Source: an uncultured Porphyromonadaceae bacterium (GTDB lineage: Bacteria > Bacteroidota > Bacteroidia > Bacteroidales > Muribaculaceae). Taken from it: a stretch of DNA of 64,000 bases. Location of the stretch: NCBI GenBank assembly GCA_902489275.1, contig CABTZK010000009.1:1-64000 (forward strand), written 5' to 3'. The notes below the pieces were generated by a model. It had not been told where the DNA came from. It saw only the letters and a list, made by a program, of their open reading frames with translations, and made no database searches. Made by a program: the position numbers and the translations under genes. This document shows, in pieces, positions 1 through 8,691 of this stretch (within the stretch, counting starts at the first letter, position 1; each line of letters starts with the position of its first letter).

Positions 1-391
<391 letters not shown>

Positions 392-574
392 CCTCGCCGG
401 GGCCTGACGGGCCCCGGCCCCCCGGGGCGCCCGCCGCGACGCGGCGCGCCCCCCTCGCCCCCGGCTTTCTCCCGCGGGCTTGCGCAGGGCCTCGCGCCCC
501 CGCCCCCAGCGTTTCCCCAATGCCTCTTCCCAACACGGCTGCCCCCCCTCGCGGCGGGAGGCGCCGGCAACGGC
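392..574 (+). other. 23S-5S intergenic spacer, very GC-rich
   Basis: The spacer between 23S and 5S is built almost only of G and C from about 396 to 570, with several self-complementary runs such as the GGGCC/GGCCC blocks around 404-420. No tRNA lies in it. It is presumably transcribed and removed during rRNA processing. The contrast with the surrounding genes is strong. Confidence 0.75.
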
Positions 575-685
575 ACGAAGGCGGCCATAGCGTGAGGGCC
601 CCACCTCTTCCCATCCCGAACAGAGAAGTTAAGCCTCACCACGCCGATGGTACTGCGAGAGTGGGAGAGTAGGTAACCGCCCCCT
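575..685 (+). rRNA. 5S ribosomal RNA
   Basis: The conserved 5S core is present: CCACCTCTTCCCATCCCGAA (601-620) followed by CAGAGAAGTTAAGCC and GCCGATGGTACTGCGAGAG. The closing helix is seen as GGCGG (580-584) against CCGCC (677-681). The ends are approximate. It is the last gene of the rRNA operon and is followed at once by a strong terminator. Confidence 0.93.
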
Positions 686-687
686 AC

Positions 688-732
688 GGGAGGCCGGCCC
701 CCAGCCCGGGAGCCGGCCTCCCTTTCTTTTTA
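688..732 (+). terminator. Rho-independent terminator of the rRNA operon
   Basis: A perfect 11-bp GC-rich stem (GGGAGGCCGGC at 688-698 with GCCGGCCTCCC at 712-722) is followed directly by a T-rich run at 723-732. It sits just after the 5S gene. Confidence 0.93.
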
Positions 733-783
733 TCCCCCCAGCCGGCAAGTTTTCGGCTTTTACAAAACAATTCTCATTTATTC

Positions 784-813
784 TTGAAATATCGCCAAAT
801 TTCCGTAATTTTG
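784..813 (+). promoter_or_regulatory. Bacteroidetes-type promoter of nadE
   Basis: -33 box TTG at 784-786 and -7 box TAATTTTG at 806-813 are separated by 19 nt, which matches the TTTG/TAnnTTTG rule of Bacteroidetes sigma-70 promoters. Transcription should begin near 818, giving a leader of about 20 nt before the nadE ATG. The stretch TTTCCGTAATTTTG (800-813) is identical to the core of the two carA promoter copies. Confidence 0.75.
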
Positions 814-839
814 TGGGTTAAAATTTTAAGTGAGTAGCG

Positions 840-2801
840 ATGGCTTTACGATATAAGAACGACTATGGCTTCATCCGTGTCTCATCGGCAGTTCCAGAGG
901 TCAATGTTGCAGATGTGGATTTCAACGTGGATAGCATTTTGAAGTGCTACAATGATGCGAAGCAACTTGGAGCACAAGTGCTTGTATGTCCAGAACTATG
1001 TGTGACTGCTTACACTTGCGCCGATTTGTTCAATAGCGAGTTGCTGATCGAGCAAGCAGAGCTGGCCATTGATAGGATTAAATCGGCAACCAAGGATTCT
1101 GATTTAATGTTGTTGATTGGAGCCCCTATTCGCGCGAATGGCCATTTGTTCAATTGCGCAATCGCTATGCAACATGGCGACTTGTTGGGCGCAGTCCCTA
1201 AAACTCACATTCCCAACGACAATGAGTTTTGCGAAAAGCGATGGTTTGCCAGCCATCAGGCTGCACAAGGGCTGAAAGAAATCACGATAAACGATTCGGT
1301 GTGTCCTTTTGGCGTTGATTTGCTCTTCGATGCAGGAAAGGTGAAACTTGCGGTCGAGGTGGGTGAGGATTTACGCGTCCCCATTCCCCCTTCTTCTATC
1401 TATGCCGTCAATGGTGCGAATGTGCTCGTTAATCTCTCGGCATCCAATGACCTGGTTGGAAAGCAGGACAGCCTGGAGGGCATCATCAGGCATCAGAGTC
1501 GTTGCTGCATGGCTGCTTATGTCTATGCCTCGGCAGGTTATGGCGAGTCGACGACCGACTTGGTCTTTTCGGGTAACTCAATTATTGCCGAGAATGGACT
1601 TGTCCTGGCACAGAGCCGCCGTTTTGCTCGCAAGGCCAGTGTCGAGATTGCCGATATTGACATTCAGGCGCTGGACAATGAACGCCGTGTCAAGAATGAC
1701 AGCTGTGGCAGTAGGTCGCTGTTCTACAGTGACTTGCGTCACATTCCCGTTCGGTTGGCAGCTCCGCTCGATTACACGACAACTGAATTGAAGCGCCCTG
1801 TGAGGCGCAATCCCTTTGTGCCCCAAAGCCAGCAGTGTTTAAAGGCACATTGCGAGGAGATTGTCAATATCCAGACCGAGGGCCTCATGCGCCGCATGGA
1901 GTTCACGGGCATTCGGTCGCTTGTGGTGGGCGTTTCTGGCGGTTTGGACTCTACCCTCGCGCTGCTTGTTGCAAATCGCGCGTTTCATCAGTTAGGTTAC
2001 GACCGAAAAGATATTCATGGCATCACCATGCCAGGTTTTGGCACAACAGGGCGCACCCATAGCAATGCGGCCAAATTAATGAAAGAATTGGGGGTTACGG
2101 TTCATGAGATTCCAATTCAGGATGCAGTGAAGCAGCATCTCAAAGATATTGGTCATGACTTAGCGACACGCGATGTGACTTATGAAAATGCGCAAGCCCG
2201 CGAGCGTACGCAAATTTTGATGGACTATGCCAACCAGATTGGCGCTCTCGTCCTCGGCACAGGCGACCTTTCGGAGTTAGCGCTGGGCTGGGCTACTTAT
2301 AACGGCGACCACATGTCGATGTATAATGTGAATGTGAATATTCCCAAGACGCTGGCTCGGCATCTTGTTCGCTGGTTTGCGCTTTCGTCGAATGTGGCAT
2401 CCATGCGTGAAATCCTTTTCGATGTGATCAGCACCCCCATCAGTCCAGAGTTGACTCCAGCCGACGAGCAAGGCAATATCGCCCAAAAAACAGAAGACTT
2501 GGTGGGGCCTTACGAACTCCATGATTTCTTCATTTATCACACTTTGCGCCATGGCTACTCGCCTCGCAAACTGTTTTTGCTGGCGACGGTCGCATTTAAA
2601 GGATGTTGCGACAAGGCAACCATTAAAAAGTGGCTAACGAAATTTGTCTGGAGATTTTTTAGCCAGCAGTTTAAGCGCTCTTGTCTTCCCGATGGGCCAA
2701 AGGTGGGGTGCGTAGGACTCTCGCCTCGCGGCGACTGGCGCATGCCAAGCGATGCGTCTCCGGCGCTATGGATCAAGGAATGCAACGAAATTGCCGACTG
2801 A
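840..2801 (+). CDS. nadE: NAD(+) synthase, glutamine-dependent type, with altered glutaminase nucleophile
   Basis: NadE makes NAD+ from deamido-NAD+, ATP and an amide nitrogen, the last step of NAD synthesis. The protein (653 aa) has the two-domain layout of the glutamine-dependent enzyme: an N-terminal nitrilase-fold glutaminase (about 1-300) and a C-terminal synthetase with the ATP-pyrophosphatase loop VSGGLDST (near residue 365). The glutaminase triad in the family is Glu-Lys-Cys. Glu52 (in CPELC) and Lys121 (in VPKTH) are present, but the Cys position is Gly175: the sequence reads EVGEDLRVP where the family has CEDLWVP or a close variant. The residue is coded by GGT at 1362-1364, one base from the Cys codon TGT. 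If real, the enzyme should depend on free ammonia. Otherwise full length, with its own promoter and no signs of decay. Confidence 0.95.
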   Translation: MALRYKNDYGFIRVSSAVPEVNVADVDFNVDSILKCYNDAKQLGAQVLVCPELCVTAYTCADLFNSELLIEQAELAIDRIKSATKDSDLMLLIGAPIRANGHLFNCAIAMQHGDLLGAVPKTHIPNDNEFCEKRWFASHQAAQGLKEITINDSVCPFGVDLLFDAGKVKLAVEVGEDLRVPIPPSSIYAVNGANVLVNLSASNDLVGKQDSLEGIIRHQSRCCMAAYVYASAGYGESTTDLVFSGNSIIAENGLVLAQSRRFARKASVEIADIDIQALDNERRVKNDSCGSRSLFYSDLRHIPVRLAAPLDYTTTELKRPVRRNPFVPQSQQCLKAHCEEIVNIQTEGLMRRMEFTGIRSLVVGVSGGLDSTLALLVANRAFHQLGYDRKDIHGITMPGFGTTGRTHSNAAKLMKELGVTVHEIPIQDAVKQHLKDIGHDLATRDVTYENAQARERTQILMDYANQIGALVLGTGDLSELALGWATYNGDHMSMYNVNVNIPKTLARHLVRWFALSSNVASMREILFDVISTPISPELTPADEQGNIAQKTEDLVGPYELHDFFIYHTLRHGYSPRKLFLLATVAFKGCCDKATIKKWLTKFVWRFFSQQFKRSCLPDGPKVGCVGLSPRGDWRMPSDASPALWIKECNEIAD

Positions 2802-2822
2802 CTAAGTTCGTTTTTTATTTGA

Positions 2823-5800
2823 ATGAATCCAATTGTTCGACATAGTTACAACGTGCTTCGCTCCATCGTGGTGACGATACTTGTTGCTGTTGTATCGCTC
2901 TATGCGTTGCTCTATGTCTTGCTGTGTGTGCCTGCCATTCAAGAGAAGTTGAAAAGTGAGGGTGAGCGGCAATTAAGCGAGTTCCTGCATACTCGAGTCT
3001 CTATAGGCAACCTGTCAGTCAAGCCTTTCAACCAATTGATGCTCTATGATGTCAGCATCCCCGACCAGCGCAACCACAAACTTTTCAATATCGAAACGCT
3101 CGCTGCGGGCATCAGTGTGAAGGATTTGCTTGTTGACCGCAAAGTTGTGATGACCTATGGCGAGATCATTGGCCTGCACGCTCATATCGAGCGACCCGAT
3201 AAAAGCAGCCCCACCAATATGCAGTTTATCATTGATGCGCTGGCTCCTAAAGCCAATACACCTCCCAAGAAGTTCGACTTGGCTGTCCATAATATTGTGA
3301 TTCGGAAAAGCGACATCGCCTATCATGTGCTGGACCAGCCCAAGAAAAATAGATTCGATCTCAACCATCTTCAATTGAGCGATTTGCGTGCCGATATTGA
3401 GTTGCCGCGCCTCAAGAATGATGATTTTTTAATTGATGTGAAGCGCATGTCGTTCAAGGAGCATAGCGGTCTTCGGGTCGTAGCGTTCTCATCACAGTTG
3501 GCTATCACCAAGCACAAGGCTACCGCGTCAAACATACGGCTGGAATTGCCAGGAACTGTTTTGGCGCTTAACGATTTCTCGGTTGATTACGACACACTCA
3601 AGCACATTGCCGATGCCATCAAGCAGAAACCAGTAGATATTGTGCTGGACAGAAGCCGTGTCACCCTTAGCGATTTCAAGGCGATAGTGCCTGCGCTGGC
3701 GAGATTTTCCACTCCTCTTGAAGTCTCGCTATCCATCCAGGGGAATCTGGAGCAGCTCAATGTTCCCCTTTTCAGTCTCAAGACTTTGAGCAACCGCTTG
3801 TCGGTTGAGATGAAAGGACGCTTTTTCCATCTCGGCAATCAGGCTCGTTTGACCTACGACGTGCCCCGTTTTGAGTTGAAGGCTACAGCTGGCGATATTT
3901 CGATGATAACTTCAATTCTACCATTGTTAAAGCCTGAAATCAAGCGTGTTATTTCAGATTTTGGAAATGTCAATATTAGCGGTTCTGCCAAAGGAACGCT
4001 CACTCACGTGAATTTCAATGGTCGCCTGGCGACTTCACTCGGCAGTGCAAGGCTGGCAGGCAACTTTGCCAAGAATGCCCGTGGAGTGATGAGTTTTGAC
4101 GGTCATGTCGAAACAGGAGGATTCCAGATCGGGAAATTACTCAATCAACCTGGCAAACTGGGAAGTGTGGCGATGAATGCCAACGTGGCGGGAACTGTTC
4201 GAGGGAAAAAGCTGCTTGAGGGAAAGGTAAATGGTGATATTGCCCATGTTGATTACAATGGTTACCGATTTCAAAACATCAAGGCCAACGTCGTCGCAAG
4301 CGGCAACAGCTATCGTGGGAAACTTGCTGTCAACGATCCGAATGGCATGATCGATGTGGAGGGTACCGCACTTCTCGCAGGCCTGAATACCAAGATTGAT
4401 GTGGGCTTGCAGGCGCGCAATCTCAACCTTGCCAGAATGAGATTGGCCAAAGGCAAGGAAAATGTGCTCTCGCTCAATGGGCAGGCTTCGTTCATGGGCA
4501 ACAGCCTCGACAATGCCACCGGGACGCTCGATGTGACAGAGGTCACCTTTACCACCGACAAAGGCAGGGTGTACCGTCTCGACCATTTGAATATTGATGC
4601 CCGGAACTCGGCCTATCCCCAAGAATTGAATGTTAATTCTGATTTCATTCGAGGAAAGTTGACGGGAAAATTCGACTTTTCAACCCTTGTTCCCTCAGTC
4701 AAGGGGATGCTGGCAAAGGCGTTTCCCGATATTTTCGGGCAATATGCTCGCTATGCCGAAGAGCATTCCAGCAATCATTTCGATTTCAATTTCGAGGTAG
4801 AGCCTAACGATGCTTTCGAGTCACTGGTCAAATTGCCGGTGAAGCTCCTGTATAAGGGTACAATAAAGGGTAGCATTGATGTGCCTGGCGGTTCTTTTAA
4901 TGTGGCTGTGAGCGCGCCATATCTCCAGCAAGGCAACAAACTCGTCGATGGAACTGTGCTCACGGTGCGCTACAATAAAGAGGTCAATAGCTTAGTGGCC
5001 AACGCACACGCCAACTACCCCTCTAAAAACGGAAAGATAGCCCTCAATCTCGATGCGTTAGGAACTAATAATCAGGTGATGACCAACGTGGGGTGGCGCT
5101 ATGCCGGGGAGAAGGACTACCATGGCAATGTGCTCACAAACACCACCTTGATGCGGACGGTCGACCGTTCTGTTTTTGCCCACATCGATGTGATGCCCAC
5201 CGAGGTCGTGGTCAATGACACCACGTGGCACGTGAGACAAGGCAGCGTTAACATCAATCATGGAAATGTCCAGGTCGATAGCCTGTTGGTCACGCGAGCC
5301 GAGCAGTTTATTGATGTCAAAGGCAATGTGTCGAGAAACCCTGCCGACGAGTTGACGCTGAGCTTGCAAGATGTTGACCTTGACTATATTTTTGAGACGT
5401 TGCGCATTAGCAACGTGGAATTCGGCGGGCGTGCCACGGGCACTTTCTATGCCAGCAATTTGCTTTCAAATGCCCCACGATTGGAAACGCCCGATCTGCA
5501 CATCGTTAATTTCAAGTACAACAAGGCCATCATGGGTGATGCCGATATCAAGAGCCATTGGGACAATGCGAATCAAGGTGTCGTGATCAATTGTGACCTT
5601 GCGCAGCGCAATGGCGAGCATTCTCACATTGATGGCGCCATCTATCCAAAGCGAGACTCGTTGTATTTTGACTTTAAGGCCAATAAAGCCAATATCTCGT
5701 TCCTCCAGCCATTCATGGCGGCATTTACAAGTGATTTTAAGGGTACGGCCTCGGGACACGCTATCCTGTTTGGCAATTTTCACACCATTGACCTGATGGG

Positions 5801-7397
5801 TGATATTAAGGCTGACAGTATCAAGTTTCACCTTGATTTCACCAATGTCACCTATACCTGTCAAGGCGACTCGGTGCACATGAAGCCAGGACTCATTGAG
5901 TTTGACCATGTGCGTCTTCACGACCGCGATCGCCATGAGGCGCTGATGAAAGGGTGGGTGCGGCATCGGCAGTTCCACGAGCCTTCATTTAACTTTTCCA
6001 TCACCCAAGCCAAAAACTTGCTCTGCTATGATACCAACGAGGCTATCAACCCTGTGTGGTATGGCACGGTCTATGGCAACGGGTCAGCATTTATCAATGG
6101 CGCGCCTGGCACCGTGAACATTAAAGTCAACATGCTTTCAGCTCCTCGTAGCAGGTTTACCTTTGTCCTGTCTGATAATGAGGAGGCCAGCGAGTACAAC
6201 TTTATCACCTATCGTAACCGCGACAGAATCAATGTGCCTGCCGATACGATTTCCAGGGAATCCACCGACACCGTTCCCGAGTTGGTGAGGCGATTAACGC
6301 AAAAAATCCAGAAGAGCCAGCAAGTGTCAGCGCCTACTAAATATAAGATTGACGTGCAGGGCGATATAACCCCCGATATGCAGCTGACTCTTGTGATGGA
6401 CCCTGCGGGGGGCGATAAGATTAAGGCCACAGGCAGGGGTAACATCCACATGACCTATGACAATAGCGACGAGCAACTGGAGATGTACGGCAAGTATGTG
6501 TTAGAGAAGGGCTTCTATAATTTCACCCTGCAAGATATTATTATCAAGGATTTTACCATCCGCAATGGCAGCACCATCAGTTTTCAGGGCGATCCCTATC
6601 AGGCTAATCTCGACATCGAGGCCATCTATTCGCTAAATGCCAACATCAGAGATCTCGACGAGTCATTTGCCAGTGACCGGGAAATTAATCGCACCAATGT
6701 TCCTGTTCATGCGTTGCTCAAGACCAAGGGGGTGATTAGCGCGCCCGAGATTTCGTTTGATTTAGAGTTTCCCACGCTCACTTCTGATGCCTATCGCAAG
6801 GTTAAGTCCATCATTAGTACCGACGATATGATGAACCGGCAAATTATTTACCTGTTGGCCCTTAACCGTTTTTATACGCCCGATTACATGAACAATTCCT
6901 CTTCCAACCACGAGTTGACCTCGGTAGCTTCCTCTACCATTTCGTCGCAGTTGAGCAACCTGCTTGGCCACTTGAATGAGAATTGGAGCATCTCGCCCAA
7001 TTTCCGTAGCGACAAGGGCGACTTTAGCGATGTGGAGGTTGATTTGGCCTTGTCGAGCCAATTGCTCAACAACCGATTGCTGTTTAATGGCAATTTCGGC
7101 TATCGCGACAATGCCTACAATTCCAGGAATTCCAACTTTATCGGTGACTTTGAACTTGAATACTTGCTCAATGCCAAGGGGTCGTTGAGGCTCAAGGCCT
7201 ATAACCACTTTAACGACCAAAACTATTATCTGCGCAATGCCATGACCACCCAGGGAGTGGGTATCGTCTATAAGCATGACTTTGACACCTGGCGCGGTAT
7301 GTTTAGAAGAAGGCACAAGTCAAGCAAGACGATAAAGAACACCCCGGCGGCGGCACCTGCCGACTCGCTGCCAACCCGTAGCAAGGAGGTGAAGTGA
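2823..7397 (+). CDS. tamB: TamB-like translocation/assembly module protein (AsmA/DUF490 family)
   Basis: A very large inner-membrane-anchored periplasmic protein (1524 aa). One N-terminal transmembrane helix (about 14-40) is followed by a long beta-rich region that is typical of TamB/AsmA proteins, which form a hydrophobic groove bridging the inner and outer membranes. The C-terminal 400-500 residues carry the TamB domain signature, with repeated phrases on maturing beta strands (for example GFYNFTLQDIIIKDF near 1235 and the final SPNFRSDKGDFSDVEVDLA region). Family knowledge: TamB helps move phospholipids and assemble outer-membrane proteins. It begins 21 nt after nadE stops. The next gene starts inside its stop codon (GTGA overlap), so the two are translationally coupled. 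Confidence 0.9.
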   Translation: MNPIVRHSYNVLRSIVVTILVAVVSLYALLYVLLCVPAIQEKLKSEGERQLSEFLHTRVSIGNLSVKPFNQLMLYDVSIPDQRNHKLFNIETLAAGISVKDLLVDRKVVMTYGEIIGLHAHIERPDKSSPTNMQFIIDALAPKANTPPKKFDLAVHNIVIRKSDIAYHVLDQPKKNRFDLNHLQLSDLRADIELPRLKNDDFLIDVKRMSFKEHSGLRVVAFSSQLAITKHKATASNIRLELPGTVLALNDFSVDYDTLKHIADAIKQKPVDIVLDRSRVTLSDFKAIVPALARFSTPLEVSLSIQGNLEQLNVPLFSLKTLSNRLSVEMKGRFFHLGNQARLTYDVPRFELKATAGDISMITSILPLLKPEIKRVISDFGNVNISGSAKGTLTHVNFNGRLATSLGSARLAGNFAKNARGVMSFDGHVETGGFQIGKLLNQPGKLGSVAMNANVAGTVRGKKLLEGKVNGDIAHVDYNGYRFQNIKANVVASGNSYRGKLAVNDPNGMIDVEGTALLAGLNTKIDVGLQARNLNLARMRLAKGKENVLSLNGQASFMGNSLDNATGTLDVTEVTFTTDKGRVYRLDHLNIDARNSAYPQELNVNSDFIRGKLTGKFDFSTLVPSVKGMLAKAFPDIFGQYARYAEEHSSNHFDFNFEVEPNDAFESLVKLPVKLLYKGTIKGSIDVPGGSFNVAVSAPYLQQGNKLVDGTVLTVRYNKEVNSLVANAHANYPSKNGKIALNLDALGTNNQVMTNVGWRYAGEKDYHGNVLTNTTLMRTVDRSVFAHIDVMPTEVVVNDTTWHVRQGSVNINHGNVQVDSLLVTRAEQFIDVKGNVSRNPADELTLSLQDVDLDYIFETLRISNVEFGGRATGTFYASNLLSNAPRLETPDLHIVNFKYNKAIMGDADIKSHWDNANQGVVINCDLAQRNGEHSHIDGAIYPKRDSLYFDFKANKANISFLQPFMAAFTSDFKGTASGHAILFGNFHTIDLMGDIKADSIKFHLDFTNVTYTCQGDSVHMKPGLIEFDHVRLHDRDRHEALMKGWVRHRQFHEPSFNFSITQAKNLLCYDTNEAINPVWYGTVYGNGSAFINGAPGTVNIKVNMLSAPRSRFTFVLSDNEEASEYNFITYRNRDRINVPADTISRESTDTVPELVRRLTQKIQKSQQVSAPTKYKIDVQGDITPDMQLTLVMDPAGGDKIKATGRGNIHMTYDNSDEQLEMYGKYVLEKGFYNFTLQDIIIKDFTIRNGSTISFQGDPYQANLDIEAIYSLNANIRDLDESFASDREINRTNVPVHALLKTKGVISAPEISFDLEFPTLTSDAYRKVKSIISTDDMMNRQIIYLLALNRFYTPDYMNNSSSNHELTSVASSTISSQLSNLLGHLNENWSISPNFRSDKGDFSDVEVDLALSSQLLNNRLLFNGNFGYRDNAYNSRNSNFIGDFELEYLLNAKGSLRLKAYNHFNDQNYYLRNAMTTQGVGIVYKHDFDTWRGMFRRRHKSSKTIKNTPAAAPADSLPTRSKEVK

Positions 7398-8539
7398 CGA
7401 GGTTTTTTGCCATAGTATTTTTCGTGCTGCTGCCGTTTCTCGTGTCGGAGGCACAATGCGTGCCTGCCGATACTCTCGTGCCATCGCCCCCCGTGGGCAA
7501 GCATGAGGCATCGCTCAACACGATTCATGATGCCGCTCCCTGCCAGCCCGCATTGGGGCATGGCCAGCCTGGCATCAACGATTCCGCAAGGGTTTACCCG
7601 CAGGGATTGAGGCAAGTCGTGGCAGCCTATCGCTGGCTTAATCGGTTTTTCGACACCTATGATACGGCCTATGTGACGGGAACGGGTAGTCACAAGAAGG
7701 TTACTCTGAAGAATCAGAACTGGATGGATATGTACATCGGCCGATTGACGAGTCATCGCGTACCCATTCGGATGAACTCCAACATCACGAGCTTTTTTGG
7801 TGTCCATTTCTCCATTTACGGCATCGGTGCTGGCTATACGTTTAATTTGAATGACTTGATCACAGGGAAAAAGTCTAAAAATACCCGTTGGGACTTTTCG
7901 CTCACCACATCGCGCGTAGAGCTTGATGCCTATTTCAGCAAGGACAATAGCAAGGTGAATGTGCACCGCTTTGGCGATTATCGCAGCAGTGCGTTCCAGT
8001 CTATCGACTTCGACGGGTTCAAGCATGAGTTTTACGGCCTATATGGCTACTATTTTTTCAACAACAGGCGCTATTGCCAGTCGGCAGCCTACAGTTATTC
8101 TAAAATCCAAAAGCAGAGCGCTGGCTCGTTCATTGCTGGCCTACATCTAACCCACCAGGACTATGGGATGGATTTCACGCGACTTAACGATAGCTTGCAA
8201 GGCTATCTTCCTGATTTGCGCAGAGATTACCGTTTTCGTTACCGTGACTACAGTTTTCTGTTGGGCTATGGCTACAACTGGTCTTTCCATCGCCGTTGGC
8301 TGTTGAACGTCACTGGCATGTCGGGGGTAGGCTATCGCCATTCTTTCCCAAACTCTATTGAGGGCGAGAAGGATATGGTGTCGATCTATTACCGTGTCAA
8401 AAGCGGATTGTTGCTCAACCGCCGCCAGTTTTTCTATGGCCTGCAGTTGACAACCGATGCCCATCTCTATCACAGTCGGCATCACCGATTCCTAAGCAGC
8501 AGCGTCAACATCAATTTCTGCACGGGCTTTAGGTTTTAG
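7394..8539 (+). CDS. DUF4421 domain protein, probable outer-membrane beta-barrel
   Basis: A 381-aa protein with an N-terminal signal peptide (hydrophobic run followed by SEAQC). The body matches the DUF4421 pattern as I remember it from Bacteroidales genomes (DTAYVTG, a WMDMYIGRL-like segment, NITSFFGVHFSIYGIGAGYTFNL). Many alternating aromatic/polar stretches and a last strand ending in Phe (NFCTGFRF) suggest a barrel in the outer membrane. The start codon is GTG and overlaps the tamB stop by 4 nt, so translation depends on tamB. That coupling suggests a shared role in envelope assembly; this is inference, as no function is established for the family to my knowledge. Confidence 0.8.
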   Translation: MTRFFAIVFFVLLPFLVSEAQCVPADTLVPSPPVGKHEASLNTIHDAAPCQPALGHGQPGINDSARVYPQGLRQVVAAYRWLNRFFDTYDTAYVTGTGSHKKVTLKNQNWMDMYIGRLTSHRVPIRMNSNITSFFGVHFSIYGIGAGYTFNLNDLITGKKSKNTRWDFSLTTSRVELDAYFSKDNSKVNVHRFGDYRSSAFQSIDFDGFKHEFYGLYGYYFFNNRRYCQSAAYSYSKIQKQSAGSFIAGLHLTHQDYGMDFTRLNDSLQGYLPDLRRDYRFRYRDYSFLLGYGYNWSFHRRWLLNVTGMSGVGYRHSFPNSIEGEKDMVSIYYRVKSGLLLNRRQFFYGLQLTTDAHLYHSRHHRFLSSSVNINFCTGFRF

Positions 8540-8604
8540 CCTCCTGAAATCCAATGCTTTGCACTTGGAGGTGGAATCTGTGTCCTTGCATTTTTGAGCT
8601 CAGA

Positions 8605-8636
8605 TTTTCGCGGTTATGAAAAAAAATGTATCTTTG
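8605..8636 (+). promoter_or_regulatory. Promoter of the S9 peptidase gene
   Basis: The -7 box TATCTTTG lies at 8629-8636, with a weaker T-rich -33 region (TTTTC at 8605-8609) about 19 nt upstream. The leader is about 50 nt long and A-rich up to the ATG at 8692. Confidence 0.7.
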
Positions 8637-8691
8637 TAGAACTGAAAAAAACGAATACAGAACAATTATCATCAAATAAAAAATCATTTTT

